The notes below the pieces were generated by a model. It ran no database searches. It saw nothing but the letters and a program-made list of their open reading frames with translations, and was not told where the DNA came from. DNA of 64,000 bases. Source: Trema orientale (lineage: Eukaryota; Streptophyta; Magnoliopsida; Rosales; Cannabaceae). This document shows positions 12,501 through 24,626 of this stretch, one piece after another; positions within the stretch are counted from its first letter, which is position 1; every line of letters begins with the position of its first letter. The position numbers were made by a program, and so were the translations under genes. The stretch spans positions 264,761 to 328,760 of the forward strand of contig JXTC01000248.1 of NCBI GenBank assembly GCA_002914845.1, in the 5' to 3' direction.

Positions 12501-15500
12501 GGGAACTTATTGATGTTCTGTGTCTCAGGGCTGATGATGCTCGACAACCATTGAGTCGTATAGTGCCTATTTCTTCCTCTCATATGACCCCGTATCGTAT
12601 TGTGATCATACTTCGGCTTATTATTCTGGGTTTCTTCTTACAATACCGTGCGACTCACCCAGTGAAAGATGCATACCCACTGTGGCTGATATCAGTTATC
12701 TGTGAGATTTGGTTTGCCTTATCTTGGCTTCTAGATCAGTTTCCAAAATGGTATCCCATTAACCGAGAGACGTATCTGGACAGACTTGCACTGAGGTAGG
12801 TCAACGGCAGTTTTAGTGGTGTATGGTAAAGTGGATTAAACATGTGAAATTACGTTAGCGTGCTAACCTGGTTTTACCATGTAGGTATGATCGTGAAGGT
12901 GAACCATCACAATTAGCTCCTATTGATGTTTTTGTGAGTACTGTGGATCCCCTCAAGGAGCCTCCCCTCATTACAGCAAACACTGTTTTGTCCATACTTG
13001 CTGTGGATTATCCTGTCGACAAAGTCTCGTGCTATGTATCAGATGATGGGTCAGCAATGCTGACCTTTGAATCTCTTTCTGAAACTGCGGAGTTTGCTAG
13101 AAAATGGGTGCCCTTTTGCAAGAAACACAACATTGAACCAAGGGCTCCTGAGTTTTATTTTGCCCAAAAGATAGATTACTTGAAGGACAAGATACAGCCT
13201 TCTTTTGTGAAAGAGCGTCGAGCAATGAAGGTAAAGTGATGATGAGCTTGATCAAATAGTGCTTAAATGCTGTTCTTTTCAATATTTTGAAGTTATTTTC
13301 TGTATATTTTCTCACTATGATATCACTCTTAATGTCCCTTTTTTTCATGATAAAAAAGAAAATTATTATAACAGCAGTCTGGGCCTTTAGAATTGATTTG
13401 TTATTGCTAAAGAATGCTTTCGAAGTAAAAAAAATCCGTGTAAATTGGTATTTTTTAGAACTCTTGTTTCAAACAAGATTATTACTTCTGTTATTCTTAG
13501 GTGGCTGCCAGTTATACTATATTTGTAGTGGATTATTGATCCGTTAGTAGTTTTATCTTTTGCCTAATTAAATGAGGGTTTAAAGAATGTTAGAAGGCAA
13601 TAATGATGCACTTTTCCCCCTCGCAGAGAGAGTATGAAGAATTTAAGGTGCGAATCAATGCCCTTGTAGCAAAGGCGCAGAAGATGCCTGAGGAAGGTTG
13701 GACAATGCAAGATGGCACTCCATGGCCTGGAAATAATCCTAGGGATCATCCAGGAATGATTCAGGTAATATCATTAACCAAAGTAATTTGAAATTCTACG
13801 TTCTGTCTTGTTTTTCTCGCATAAACTTTTATGTTCCCTAACAGGTATTCTTAGGCCATAGTGGGGGTCTTGATACTGATGGAAATGAGTTGCCTCGACT
13901 TGTGTATGTTTCTCGTGAGAAGCGTCCTGGTTTCCAGCATCACAAGAAAGCCGGAGCAATGAATGCATTGGTTTGTTCTTCACATATTTGTATTGCTTAG
14001 TTTACAGATCTTAGTTAGATGAGATACTAGCAATGGTAATTATATATCATTGTTGCAGACGGGGTTTGCACAAATTTTTATCTCCCAAAAATATTAGTAA
14101 TGCTAGTTGTACATAATTCTACTTGCATGTCAGTTTTGCACAAAGATGTTTTATCTGCCAAAACTCACATCTTTAGTTGCATGGACATGGAGGCTACGCA
14201 TACTTTGCAATTTTTTTTAGCTCTATGATAGGATCATCTTAGTTTTTCCTTCATTATTTGTGTCATTAGACCATTAGGGTTTGATAGATTCTGATGTAGT
14301 CGGGTATATTAGAAGAGTTTGTTCGAGAAATACTGCATTTACCATTTGAAACATGAAATCATCATAGCATTGTTTGGAGACGTAGTTTGTTCTTCGATGA
14401 GTTTGGAAGCCAAGGACCCGCTACAACTTTACTTGGGTATCATGTTTTACACAGATTCGAGTGTCAGCTGTCCTGACCAATGGTGCATATCTGTTGAATG
14501 TTGATTGTGATCACTACTTCAATAATAGCAAGGCTCTTAAAGAAGCAATGTGTTTCATGATGGACCCTGCTTATGGGAAGAAGACCTGTTATGTACAGTT
14601 CCCCCAGCGGTTTGATGGAATTGATTTGCATGATCGATACGCTAATCGCAATATTGTCTTCTTTGACGTATGTCCCTCCTGATTGCTCTCACATCTTCCT
14701 GCGTTTGCTGTTATGTAATGAGTCATTTTGATTATGGTTAATAAACTAAACTCGAATCATCTTTCAGATCAACTTGAAAGGGCTGGATGGCATCCAGGGT
14801 CCAGTCTATGTGGGAACTGGTTGCTGTTTCAACAGGCAAGCTCTATATGGCTATGATCCAGTTTTAACCGAGGAAGATTTGGAACCAAACATTATCTTCA
14901 AGAGTTGTTGTGGTTCACGAAAGAAAGGAAGGCATAGCAACAAGAAATACATTGACAAGAAGAGAGCAGCTAAAAGAACTGAATCTACTATTCCGATTTT
15001 TAATATGGAAGACATTGAGGAGGGTGTTGAAGGTTGGTTTTCTTGGAAGTTACTTTCATCCTAACCTCATAATTTATAGTTATGTAATCTATTTGGATTA
15101 GATTTCAATAATATGTAATAGCCATGAATTATGGTGATGCCTCCTTACTCTTAATTTTTCAGTTATATTTCTTATTAAATATTTTCTAGTTATTGACAAA
15201 GGAAGTCATAAATCTGAATTTTGTTTGGATTTTGAGCTAATGAACAGTGAGGCCAAATAAATGATGATGCATCAACTATGTAATCTTAACAAGATGCTTT
15301 CTTGCCTTCTGCAGGTTATGATGATGAGAGGTCACTTCTTATGTCTCAGAAGAGCTTAGAGAAGCGTTTTGGACAGTCCCCAGTTTTTATTGCGGCCACC
15401 TTCATGGAACAGGGAGGGATTCCACCATCAACCAACCCTGCAACGCTTCTAAAGGAAGCAATCCATGTTATTAGCTGTGGATATGAAGACAAGACTGAGT

Positions 15501-17191
15501 GGGGTAAAGAGGTTAGTTCAGTACTATGAACCAAGCATTTTAAATTACCATAAAACGGAAAAACAAAACAAAGAAAGCAGTAAGATGCAGTTTGACTAGA
15601 TTTCAATTTGATTATGCATTAATAAGCACTTTTTTTTTCCACCAACAGATTGGATGGATCTATGGTTCTGTGACTGAAGATATTTTAACTGGGTTCAAGA
15701 TGCATGCTCGTGGTTGGATTTCAATCTATTGTATGCCTCCTCGCCCGGCATTTAAGGGATCTGCCCCCATCAATCTTTCTGATCGTTTGAACCAGGTGCT
15801 TCGATGGGCCTTGGGATCGATTGAAATTTTGCTTAGCAGGCATTGCCCCATATGGTATGGCTACAATGGGAAACTGAGACTTTTGGAGAGACTGGCATAC
15901 ATTAACACCATTGTGTACCCCCTTACCTCTATCCCACTGATTATGTACTGTGCACTTCCTGCGTTTTGCCTTCTCACTGGGAAGTTCATTATTCCTGAGG
16001 TAAGCAGTAGTTTGCATCTATTGATTAGAAATGGTTCATTAAACTTTCCAATGCACCTGAGTTGTGTTTTCCTAAATTTTCTGTGGGGTTATTTTAAATG
16101 GAAACCGAACTGGCTAGTGTGATTCGTGGTGTGGAATAAAAGTGATGATAAATCTCTGATGTGGGCCTCACGTGTCTGAAAATGTCTTTCAAATGCTGGC
16201 AGACTAAAGATTCTCCTTCTGACTCGATGTTGTTTCTTTATTATCTGGATTGCTCATCAAGTTCCACTGTGCAATCAACCCACACACACTAATATTTGTA
16301 GATGGTTCAATAAACTTGCATCAACTTTCTGGTTTTTTTGAACTACTATTTTTTTTTTTTCCTCCTGCCTCTCTTTTTAAACTCGTGAGTAGTTCACATG
16401 TAAGTATCATTCATGATTCCTCCACTTCTTCGGAATAGGATGGTCAACATGTTCTCTGCTTTGCATGAAGTGGTGCACTTATTTTTCAGTTTGGTGCTAG
16501 ATGTGATCCTTATCTCTTTAATTGGAGTTATTTTTTGCATTCTATTTTATTATTTTCAGTCTTGGGCAGTCTTAACAATGATTTTTATTTTTGTTTTTGG
16601 CAGATAAGCAATTTTGCTAGCATGTGGTTCATACTGCTTTTCGTCTCCATTTTTGCTACTGGAATTCTTGAGCTCAGGTGGAGTGGTGTCAGTATTGAAG
16701 ACTGGTGGAGAAATGAACAGTTTTGGGTCATTGGTGGAACATCAGCACATCTTTTTGCGGTCTTCCAAGGTTTGTTGAAAGTGCTTGCTGGGATTGATAC
16801 CAACTTCACTGTCACTTCCAAGGCATCGGATGACGATGGAGACTTTGCAGAGCTTTATGTGTTCAAATGGACGTCTCTTCTTATCCCCCCAACCACGGTT
16901 CTTATCATTAACTTGGTGGGTATTGTAGCTGGTGTTTCATACGCCATTAACAGCGGCTACCAGTCTTGGGGTCCACTGTTTGGTAAGCTCTTCTTTGCCA
17001 TATGGGTCATTGCCCATCTCTACCCATTCTTGAAGGGTCTTCTGGGTCGACAAAACCGTACCCCTACAATTGTCATCGTTTGGTCCATCCTTCTTGCTTC
17101 CATCTTCTCCTTGCTCTGGGTTCGGATCGATCCATTCACCTCCGATGCCACAAAAGCTGCATCAAGAGGTCAATGTGGCATCAATTGTTAG
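9565..17191 (+). CDS. CESA1: Cellulose synthase A catalytic subunit, CESA1 type (primary cell wall)
   Basis: UDP-glucose-dependent cellulose synthase of the plasma-membrane rosette that makes primary-wall cellulose. Fourteen exons: 9565-9645, 10753-10948, 11059-11240, 11726-11837, 11942-12128, 12529-12795, 12885-13230, 13627-13764, 13845-13970, 14455-14667, 14768-15032, 15315-15511, 15649-15999, 16604-17191. They sum to 3249 nt, 1082 aa, with all phases consistent and every intron GT-AG; Arabidopsis CESA1 has 1081 aa. The N-terminal zinc RING has eight cysteines (C39, C42, C58, C61, C66, C69, C81, C84). Catalytic motifs are DDG (D395-D396), DCD (562-564), TED (779-781) and QVLRW (819-823). 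Two membrane helices precede and about six follow the catalytic loop. The start [20 protein letters not shown] and acidic ENEFNYAQ segment match the CESA1/CESA10 clade rather than CESA3 or CESA6. It ends with the common QCGINC. No defects seen. Confidence 0.96.
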
Positions 17192-18039
17192 TGCACTAAG
17201 AGAGAAATTTTGTGAATGATAAACACCATCACTCGCCTCCGCCTTTTGTGTGTACATAACAAGAAATCGAAGTATTTAAGTCATCTGCCTGATTTAAGTT
17301 ATGTGCGTTTCGTCGTGTCCATAAGGGGATCTGGTCAATGAAAAATTATGGAACTTTTTGTGCTCTCATTTTGTTGTTTCCTCCACAGGTGTATTGAGTT
17401 GGTCCCTAATGAATTAGGTTTCGTGAACTCGACTTTATATTTTGTCATTTTTGTGCAGTATCTGTTTCGTGGTGGTCATTGTAAACGGTATATAGAAACT
17501 ATTTATATCTGTTCTTTTTCTTGAAACAACAAAATTTGTTATGCGTTGATGGCAACTTACGTATTATGATGCCAGACAGAACTAGTACTGAATACAAATC
17601 TTTTGCTTCATCAGATTATTTATAGCCTGTGTAATTATTTGCGTTGGTTTCAATTTCTTCATGAGATTAGATTTTTAAGTCTGACTACCTCTTCTGTCAA
17701 AAGTGTCGCAAAGTGAAAATTGAGAAAGTAGTCACATTAATTTTGAAGATTTGAGCAAAACTTAATTCTTAAATTTAACATTAGATCTTTTGGCCTCGAT
17801 TGCCTCTCGAATATAGTCTTTATAGGACTTATATTTTAGGCTTAAAAAGAGTACGAAAGAACTTGGGGAGCTCTACATTAATTAATGAGGCACAAGAAAC
17901 GAATTTGATTAATGAGGCATTATGTTAAGCAAATTGATTTAATACAATCTGTTGAAGAAGGTGGTTGACAGATCTGCGTCCTTCCCAAAGAAGTCTTCGA
18001 ACCATAAGCAAATACGGGCATACATAATTCTCCAGTCAT

Positions 18040-18071
<32 letters not shown>

Positions 18072-18248
18072 CAATAAATAAAGAAATTAATAAATTAATA
18101 ATGTACTTCAACCGTCAAAGGAAAACGACGTCGTTCCAAGAGGAGAAGCTAGTAATACAAAGGTATAAACCCTTCATCGCGAGAAGGAGGAGAGGGTTTT
18201 GGAGAATTTTCTTTTTTAAATTTGACCATCTTTCTTCCTTGTTCGACC

Positions 18249-18282
<34 letters not shown>

Positions 18283-18413
18283 CTGTAGTAGTAGTAGTAG
18301 TGTTGTGGAGAGCGGAGGATTAGGGTTTTTGGATCTATCATCAGAAGAATAAGAAGAGGAAGAGGTAAAAAGAAAAAAACAAATTAAAAAAAGAAAGAAA
18401 GAAAAATACTAAA
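17192..18413 (+). other. CESA1 3' region and ALBA-gene promoter/5' leader
   Basis: The first few hundred bases are the likely CESA1 3' UTR. Around 18040-18072 a long poly-T run abuts a long poly-A run, a stiff nucleosome-disfavouring sequence upstream of the ALBA gene. The leader contains an AG microsatellite (18251-18280) and a GTA repeat (18285-18300). Confidence 0.5.
18251..18300 (+). repeat. AG and GTA microsatellites in the ALBA-gene leader
   Basis: Fifteen AG units at 18251-18280 followed by about five GTA units. They are expected to be length-polymorphic. Confidence 0.9.
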
Positions 18414-20414
18414 ATGGAGGGAATTGCAGATGGAGTTAACAAGCTTAACATTTCGGATTCGTCATCCAACTCCATCAAGAAGAATCGCATTCAAGTTTCA
18501 AATACCAAAAAGCCCCTCTTCTTCTACGTCAATCTCGCCAAGGTACACGCCTATTATAATGCACCCCTTTTTTTAATTTATATTTTTTTTCTTTTCTATT
18601 TGTATAATTTTTTGCTCTCTCTCTTTTTCCCTGTTTTTGTTTTTGGTGTCTGAGAAAATAATTTAATGAATATGCTCTTTTTTCAATATGCACTTGCTTT
18701 CTGTTCGGTTTTGCTGGGAAAATTCAGGAAAAGAAAGCCAGTTATTATTTTCGTCGTGTTACATACAGTAAGCCTCCTGATAGAACAGGTTTATTCTATA
18801 AATAATGTCAAGTGGGCTTTCCTTTCTTGGTTTGGTCTGAGATTCCTGATCTTGACGGATGAAGAAATTGCGTTAAAAGGGCTGCTATGTTAAATGGCTT
18901 TTCCTTTTCCCACTCCATATTCCGGGTTTGTTGACTGTTAAGGGAATTCACACTCATTTTTCATCTATTTCGAAGCATATGATTGATGAAAGGTTTAATG
19001 GCTCTGTCAAAATTGATGTGTGCCAGTGTGTTTTTGGCACAGTAATCTTTTTTCTCCATTTCTAAACGAAAAATACAATATTTTTCACTTGAAAAATAAA
19101 TCCCTATAGCTTTTTAAGTGATAAAATGTTGTAATGTAGCACGTGACAGGATTATAAGATTATTTGTCTTTGTCATATGTACTACATGACACTGAAAATA
19201 CTTCGGGTTTTTCACGACTTTTTTTCATTTTAAGGGAAACATAGAGTTCTTCTCACAAAAAACCTTGTATTAAGGATAGTTAAGAGGACAGTTGCCTGCT
19301 CTTAGATGAAAATAGGACCATTAATGGAATGGAGGTGTGTTCATTAAGTACAACTAAATGTCATAAATACTCTTTGTTGTTGAATGAATAGTTGACGTGC
19401 AACTTTGGTTGCAGTAACTTTACAAAAAAAGAGGAATACCCAAATCATTAAGTTGTCTGTAAAATGTAATTATGTAGCGATCTGTTCGTGTGCGTGGCAA
19501 CTTTAATTCCTTAGGTTATGGTGAATCCCTGTGCTTTTTCCTTTCTGTGGTAATGGTGGGGTCCAGTTCATTTATATGGTTGTTGTAATTTCGTTTGCAG
19601 AGGTACATGCAGCAGCACAAGGAGGTGGAACTCTCCGCTCTTGGAATGGGTAACATGACATCATTTGATGTATTCTCTTTTATATCATATTATGTTAATG
19701 TTGAAGAAATGTATATGGTCCTTTTTTCAATTCCAATTCTTAAAGCAGAAGATACTTTGTCAGATAGTGTAAGGTGCATAAATATTATGTGACTAGCATA
19801 TAGCTGAAGATGACACTCTTTTCTAATAATGATAATATTGAATGCAATAATAAAAATAAGAATAAAGAGATGCCCACTTCACTTTTACCAGCTGCATCTT
19901 TGAAACCCGTATTGTTGAAAGCTTTCGTTTCTTATTGGGTTCTTTACTATAATCTACAGCTATTGCCACAGTTGTTACCATTGCTGAGATCCTGAAGAAC
20001 AATGAATTGGCCGTTGAGAAGAGTGAGATATTTACGTCTTTGAACCACGCCTTTTATTGTTCGTTATTGTTATTCTTAGGTTCTTACTCATGCATTTGGA
20101 CAATTTCCAGAGATCATGACTTCTACTGTTGACATGAGAGAGGATGCAGGAGGAAGGCCACTTCAGAAGGCCAAGGTAGATTGTGTTATAATTATTTACT
20201 GTTAGATAAAACGTGTTGTCAAAACTATTCCAAATTGTGTACCATGTAAGGTATTCATGTTATTTTACGAGTCGAGATGCTGATATTATTATTTAGTCAA
20301 ATGTGGTGGTGGTAGTGGACAAGACTGCGCTATCTCACTTCGAGTTCCTTAGATTTATTTCTTTGTTTGTAGATAGAGATATTGCTTGAAAGTCTGAGAA
20401 ATTTGATGAATTAA
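18414..20414 (+). CDS. ALBA-domain DNA/RNA-binding protein, C-terminus shifted by one base
   Basis: Small plant ALBA protein; the family binds DNA and RNA (R-loop and mRNA roles are reported). Exons 18414-18542, 19601-19649, 19960-20022, 20111-20175 and 20373-20414 give 115 aa. The fold is clear: KKNRIQVSNTKKPLFFYVNLAK, then RYMQQHKEVELSALGMAIAT, a helix TVVTIAEILKNNELAVEKK, and VDMREDAGGRPLQKAKIEILL as the last strand. After IEILLE the frame departs from the family: relatives continue with a K-S-E-K-F-D-E-L-M-type tail, and that tail is present one frame over, followed by an alanine run (20413 onward) and a stop at 20471-20473. One A appears to be missing in the AAA run at 20389-20391. As written, translation stops at 20412-20414 and loses about 20 residues, leaving the ALBA core intact. 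An assembly or sequencing error in the homopolymer is as likely as a real truncation. Confidence 0.85.
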
Positions 20415-20473
20415 TGGCGGCGGCAGCCGCAGCTGCTGCAGAGGAAGTTACCGAATATGAGGAACAGAGTTAA

Positions 20474-21149
20474 TTTTGTGTCCTGAAATCTAAGCGTGTT
20501 GGCTTGGGGTGGTTTTTTCTAGTAGGAAAGCTGGTGATATATACTTTCATTTGCTGTTAAAGAAGAAGAAATTCAAGCTTGAATTCTCTACACCCGCCTC
20601 CCTTCTTCCCGCTTCATGTTCCGGAAAGTGTGAATTTTGTGGCAAGGTTTGCCTGTGCCTTCTTCGAGTGACAAAAGAGTAGTGTACATTTGCGCCAAAC
20701 CATGTGAAATTTTTCCCAACTTCTTGTATTTGCTTCTCTATGAACATTACAGTATATTTGCTTCTCTCCGTTACTAGTAAAACAATAATATGAGGTCTTT
20801 TGTGAATGCCAGCAGAGATTAATCATAGGCCAAGCCAAGTCCCATCGAGTAGGTGATAACTGACTCTGTAGATCTCATAGCACAGCCATCCAGTTGCACG
20901 TAAATATTGCAATTGTAAGAAGGTCGTTAAACAAAATAAGGTCATTTAGATTAACTCTCAAAAACTTCAGTTGCAACCTTAAAAACAAGGCTCCCCGAAC
21001 TGAATTGCAAACACAATCCAGCAATGAAAGAAGGGTAAAAATAAATAAACGCCATGTTCTGGAAAGCATTCTCTACTTTTCTTCTATGAGCTCCCACGAA
21101 CATGTGAAGTAATGACTCTTGTTTTTAATTGTTTAAAGGGGGATCTTTT
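20474..21149. other. Convergent 3' ends of the ALBA and BT1 genes
   Basis: Likely holds both 3' UTRs, since the two genes point toward each other here. No other gene seen. Confidence 0.5.
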
Positions 21150-23399
21150 CTATGCTTCCTCATCGTTCTCCACCAAGATCTTCTTGCATGCCTCATAACA
21201 CATAAAAGAAATCCCCGCAGCGGGCACTAACTTCATGCAGCTAGGACCAAGTCCCCTATACAAACCTGAAATCCCTTCTTGTTCAAGTATGCTTGCAAGT
21301 GCATGAAGCACATTCCTGTATACCTGCCTTCCACTCAAGGCTCCTACCTGCATATGCTTGCGGGCAACCTCAAGAGGGAAGGTCGCACTACTTGAAATAG
21401 CACCAGCCGCCGATCCTATGAGAAGAGTTTCGATGTTGCCTATCTTCTCTTGTTTGAAAAACTTCCGATAGGCTTTACGCAATGAGTCATATGCAAAGTA
21501 ATTGGTAGCTGCATACGGGATTACTCCAATAAGACTTGGAGCGAGACCTCTATAGAGTTCTGAAGGTCCCTCTTCTTGTACTATTTTTAAGAACGCATCA
21601 AAAAGACCATCATACACGCCTCTCTGTCACATTGAGAATGATATAAATAGTGAAAACACGATATGCCCATCAGATGTACAAAGACAAATCTTGTTATTCT
21701 GAAAGTACCTGTATCGTTAGTCGCGTCTTGAGTAACTCGAGAGGATATGTGCACAATGTTGAGCTAACTCCAGCACAGGCCCCAGCAACTAATGAGGAAG
21801 GGATTGGGAGTTTGGGTTGTTCGCCTGGTTTTGCAGACAACTGCTTGTTAACTGTGTCATACGCAAAGAGCTGCAAATAGAATGTAGGAAGATTTAAATA
21901 CTAAACATCTCGTCATGTTTTTTAGCATTCCAGCAAAAATTAAATAAATACACAAATAAATAATTGTATTTCTAAGCACCCAATGTTAATATGAACGTAA
22001 ATTGTATAGCAGATAAACCCACGCAAGCTGCTATTTAGAACTAGAGTTCAAACAAACATTAACTTTCTCGAGCACACTTCTTCTCNAAAAAAAAAATTCA
22101 AAATCTACAGTACAGTATATTTCTTGGTCCTACAAAGAAAAATATAATAAATAACAGCAAAGGACAAGTAAAATAATCCTAACATACTTGGAACATTTTC
22201 ATTCTCACCTATAAATTTTACCAGCTTAAGTATTACATGTGCTCTCTGAAAAGATGTTTCAACTCAAAGTAAGACCTGAATTCAAGTATTCTAAATAAGA
22301 TCTGAATCTAATTCAATAAAGACCTAAAGGTAGTACCAAGTATAAGTTACTTTTCACCACAACGTTCCAAACTTCACCATTACAAGTCACAGTTGCTTTA
22401 GACATAATTAAAGGGTAATAGCACTTCACCAGATGCAATTCTCCAACGATAAAGCAAAAGTAAAATCTTAAAACACATTATTATTCCCTACGAAAATCCA
22501 AAGGAGATCCTCACTTCTTAATCACAGAACTTAATGTTGAAAAAGAAGAAAAGAATCCCGACTAATGTTAAATGACAAAGCAAATGCACCATCATCCACA
22601 CACCATTGAAAACAACAACAACAACAAAAAAAGACAAAAAATAAGACTGACATCAAGAAAACGGAATGACAAATGCAATACTCTAAGAATTAAGAATAAG
22701 CTACTTAACAATCCAGCCACTAAATTAACAAGAACATCTCCTCAAAAACATAAACCAAGTATCCAATTAATCACAGTAACAAAAAACCATCATAAGGAAT
22801 GGAAAGATTAAAAAAAAAAAAAAAGATTTGAGTCCAAAAGGATGGGAATTCGGTACCTCTATTGCCTTGCTCGGCGCAACCCGAATGACATTGACAAAAT
22901 TCCCTCTAAACAATCCCTTCCACCCATCAGTCTTCATAATATTATGAAAAACTTCAGTCGTGGAATGGCCACTACTCCCAACCATCAAATGAGTCCTAAT
23001 AGTCTCCAATGGCGCAACAGCTGTCCGAGACACGGCCCCAGCTACGGCACCACTAATCAATCTCCTCAGAGAAGGATTCGAAACCTTAATCTTCAATTTA
23101 AGACCATTCTTCTTCTTCTTCTTCTTCGCCAATCCCTCCTCTTCCCGAACCCCAAAATTCCTAATGCCCTCCACATACTTCAAGTACAAGTCGGTGTACG
23201 GTAGCTTCATGCCACCATCGTCACGGGGGTTCGGCGGATTCGGCGAAACCCCGAAACCCATCCCGACCTGACCAACGCTGGCGAACAGTCCACCGGGCTG
23301 GTAAAACCCCTCCTGGGTGTTCCACTGAGACCCCAAACCACAAACTGAGAAGAACCCATCTTTGCTATCATCGAACACTTGAATTCCTCTCTTACCCAT
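21150..23399 (-). CDS. BT1: Adenine nucleotide carrier, Brittle-1 (BT1/SHS1) type, mitochondrial carrier family
   Basis: Envelope transporter that exports newly made adenine nucleotides (AMP/ADP/ATP) from plastids; dual plastid/mitochondrial location is reported for this family. Three minus-strand exons (22857-23399, 21709-21870, 21150-21623) give 392 aa, the length of the Arabidopsis protein. Three carrier repeats carry the signature at PLETIR (130-135), PLELLK (224-229) and PLEVAR (318-323), each followed by the Gly-rich YRGL/FRGN-type motif. The N-terminal 110 residues form the long presequence characteristic of BT1, including a run of six lysines. The start was set at MGKRGIQVFDD because this matches the family N-terminus; an in-frame ATG eight codons upstream (23423) is possible. 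The first intron (986 bp) contains a single N at 22086. Confidence 0.94.
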
Positions 23400-24441
23400 T
23401 AATCCCAAAAACCCTGTACTCAAAGCTTTTTCCTTCCAGGGTTTTACTCAAGAGGCAAATTTCATTCTTTTTCCTCACGCGAATAATCGATTTTGAGCCA
23501 AAAGGGTATCTTAAAAATTGAATTTTTTTTACACAGGGGGATGAAAGAAGAGCTAATTTAAAGAGAAACAATTAGAAAAAGCAGAGAATGATAATGGGTA
23601 AGTGGGAATTTGGGGTTTGGGGGGCTGAGGAATAGGACAGAGGAGGCGGCGAAAGGAAGAGGGAGAGAAGGAACCTCAATGAGAAAGCGAAAGAAGAAGC
23701 AAAATAATATATGGAGGCGAACCTGGAAAGAGAGAGAGGGGGTTAGGTGAATGGTGAATCTCTCTCTCTCTCTCTCTCTCCTCCTTTTTCTCTCTCTGGT
23801 CTCTGTAGATGTCTGCGTTACGCTATTATGTATTATATATGATATTGCTATATAATATTATATTCTATGGGGATTGCTTTGCTTTGGTTTGGTGTCTCCT
23901 GGTTGTGTTGGGAAGGTAGGTTTAAGCTTCAGGGCAGTGACGAGTGTGTACCAAACAAACCTAAGCTAAAAGCCTTTGTGTCAACAAGACCCTGTTTTGG
24001 TTTTTTCAGTCGTTTCTCGTTTTTATCTTTTTTTTTTTTTTTTCCTTCTTTGTTTGGACTTGGGTTGGATATTCCAAATTTCCAATAATTCCTTCTCACA
24101 CTTAATGCCATTTGTTAAAGTTTCAGCAAATGGACATTATTTTGGGATTTTGCTTGTTTAATTTTGAACGTAAATAGATTCTTTTTTAAGTAGGTAATAT
24201 TCTTTTAAATATATTCTTTTAATTTTTGATTTGGTTAGAATCTGTCCCAAATTGGGTAGAGGAGATTATAAGGGCTGATGTTGCTGTTTTTTCTGACTAA
24301 TAAATTCCAGTTTTTATTTTTCAGAGTTTTTGTATCACCAAGTTAAATTTGTTCACTTAAAAAAAGGAAGTAAAATCATAATAGAAAAAGGAAGAAATTA
24401 GGTCAACTTTAGGAATTTAATATCAATTCATGGAATAATTT
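23400..24441 (-). promoter_or_regulatory. BT1 5' leader and promoter region
   Basis: Upstream sequence of BT1. A CT microsatellite at 23759-23782 and purine-rich DNA (23570-23700) mark the probable leader. No gene seen between here and the SINE-like repeat at 24442. Promoter function is inferred from position only. Confidence 0.4.
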
Positions 24442-24617
24442 TTTTTTAATAAAAAAAGGAGAGTTTAACTAATGACTTCCCCACTACTCAATCCCCACCC
24501 CACCCATTAGGGATAATAGATTTTCACGCCTACTCCGGTGTGACTCGAACTTAAGACCGAGATTTCAGGTAATCGTTGCTCTTACCACGTGAGTCAACCC
24601 ACTTTATCCAATTCTTA
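24442..24617 (-). repeat. tRNA-derived SINE
   Basis: The minus strand carries an internal pol III-type promoter: an A-box-like GTGGTAAGAGCAA (about 24580) and a B-box AGTTCGAGTCACACC (about 24545). It is flanked by the 9-bp direct repeat GAATAATTT (24433-24441 and 24618-24626), a plausible target-site duplication. A second copy of the same family lies at 50185-50290. The tail at the element's 3' side is T/A-rich. Confidence 0.7.
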
Positions 24618-24626
24618 GAATAATTT

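Noticed and set aside
22572-22811. Lysine/asparagine-rich open frame on the plus strand
   Set aside because: Lies in a BT1 intron and is composed of AAC/AAA-rich simple sequence.
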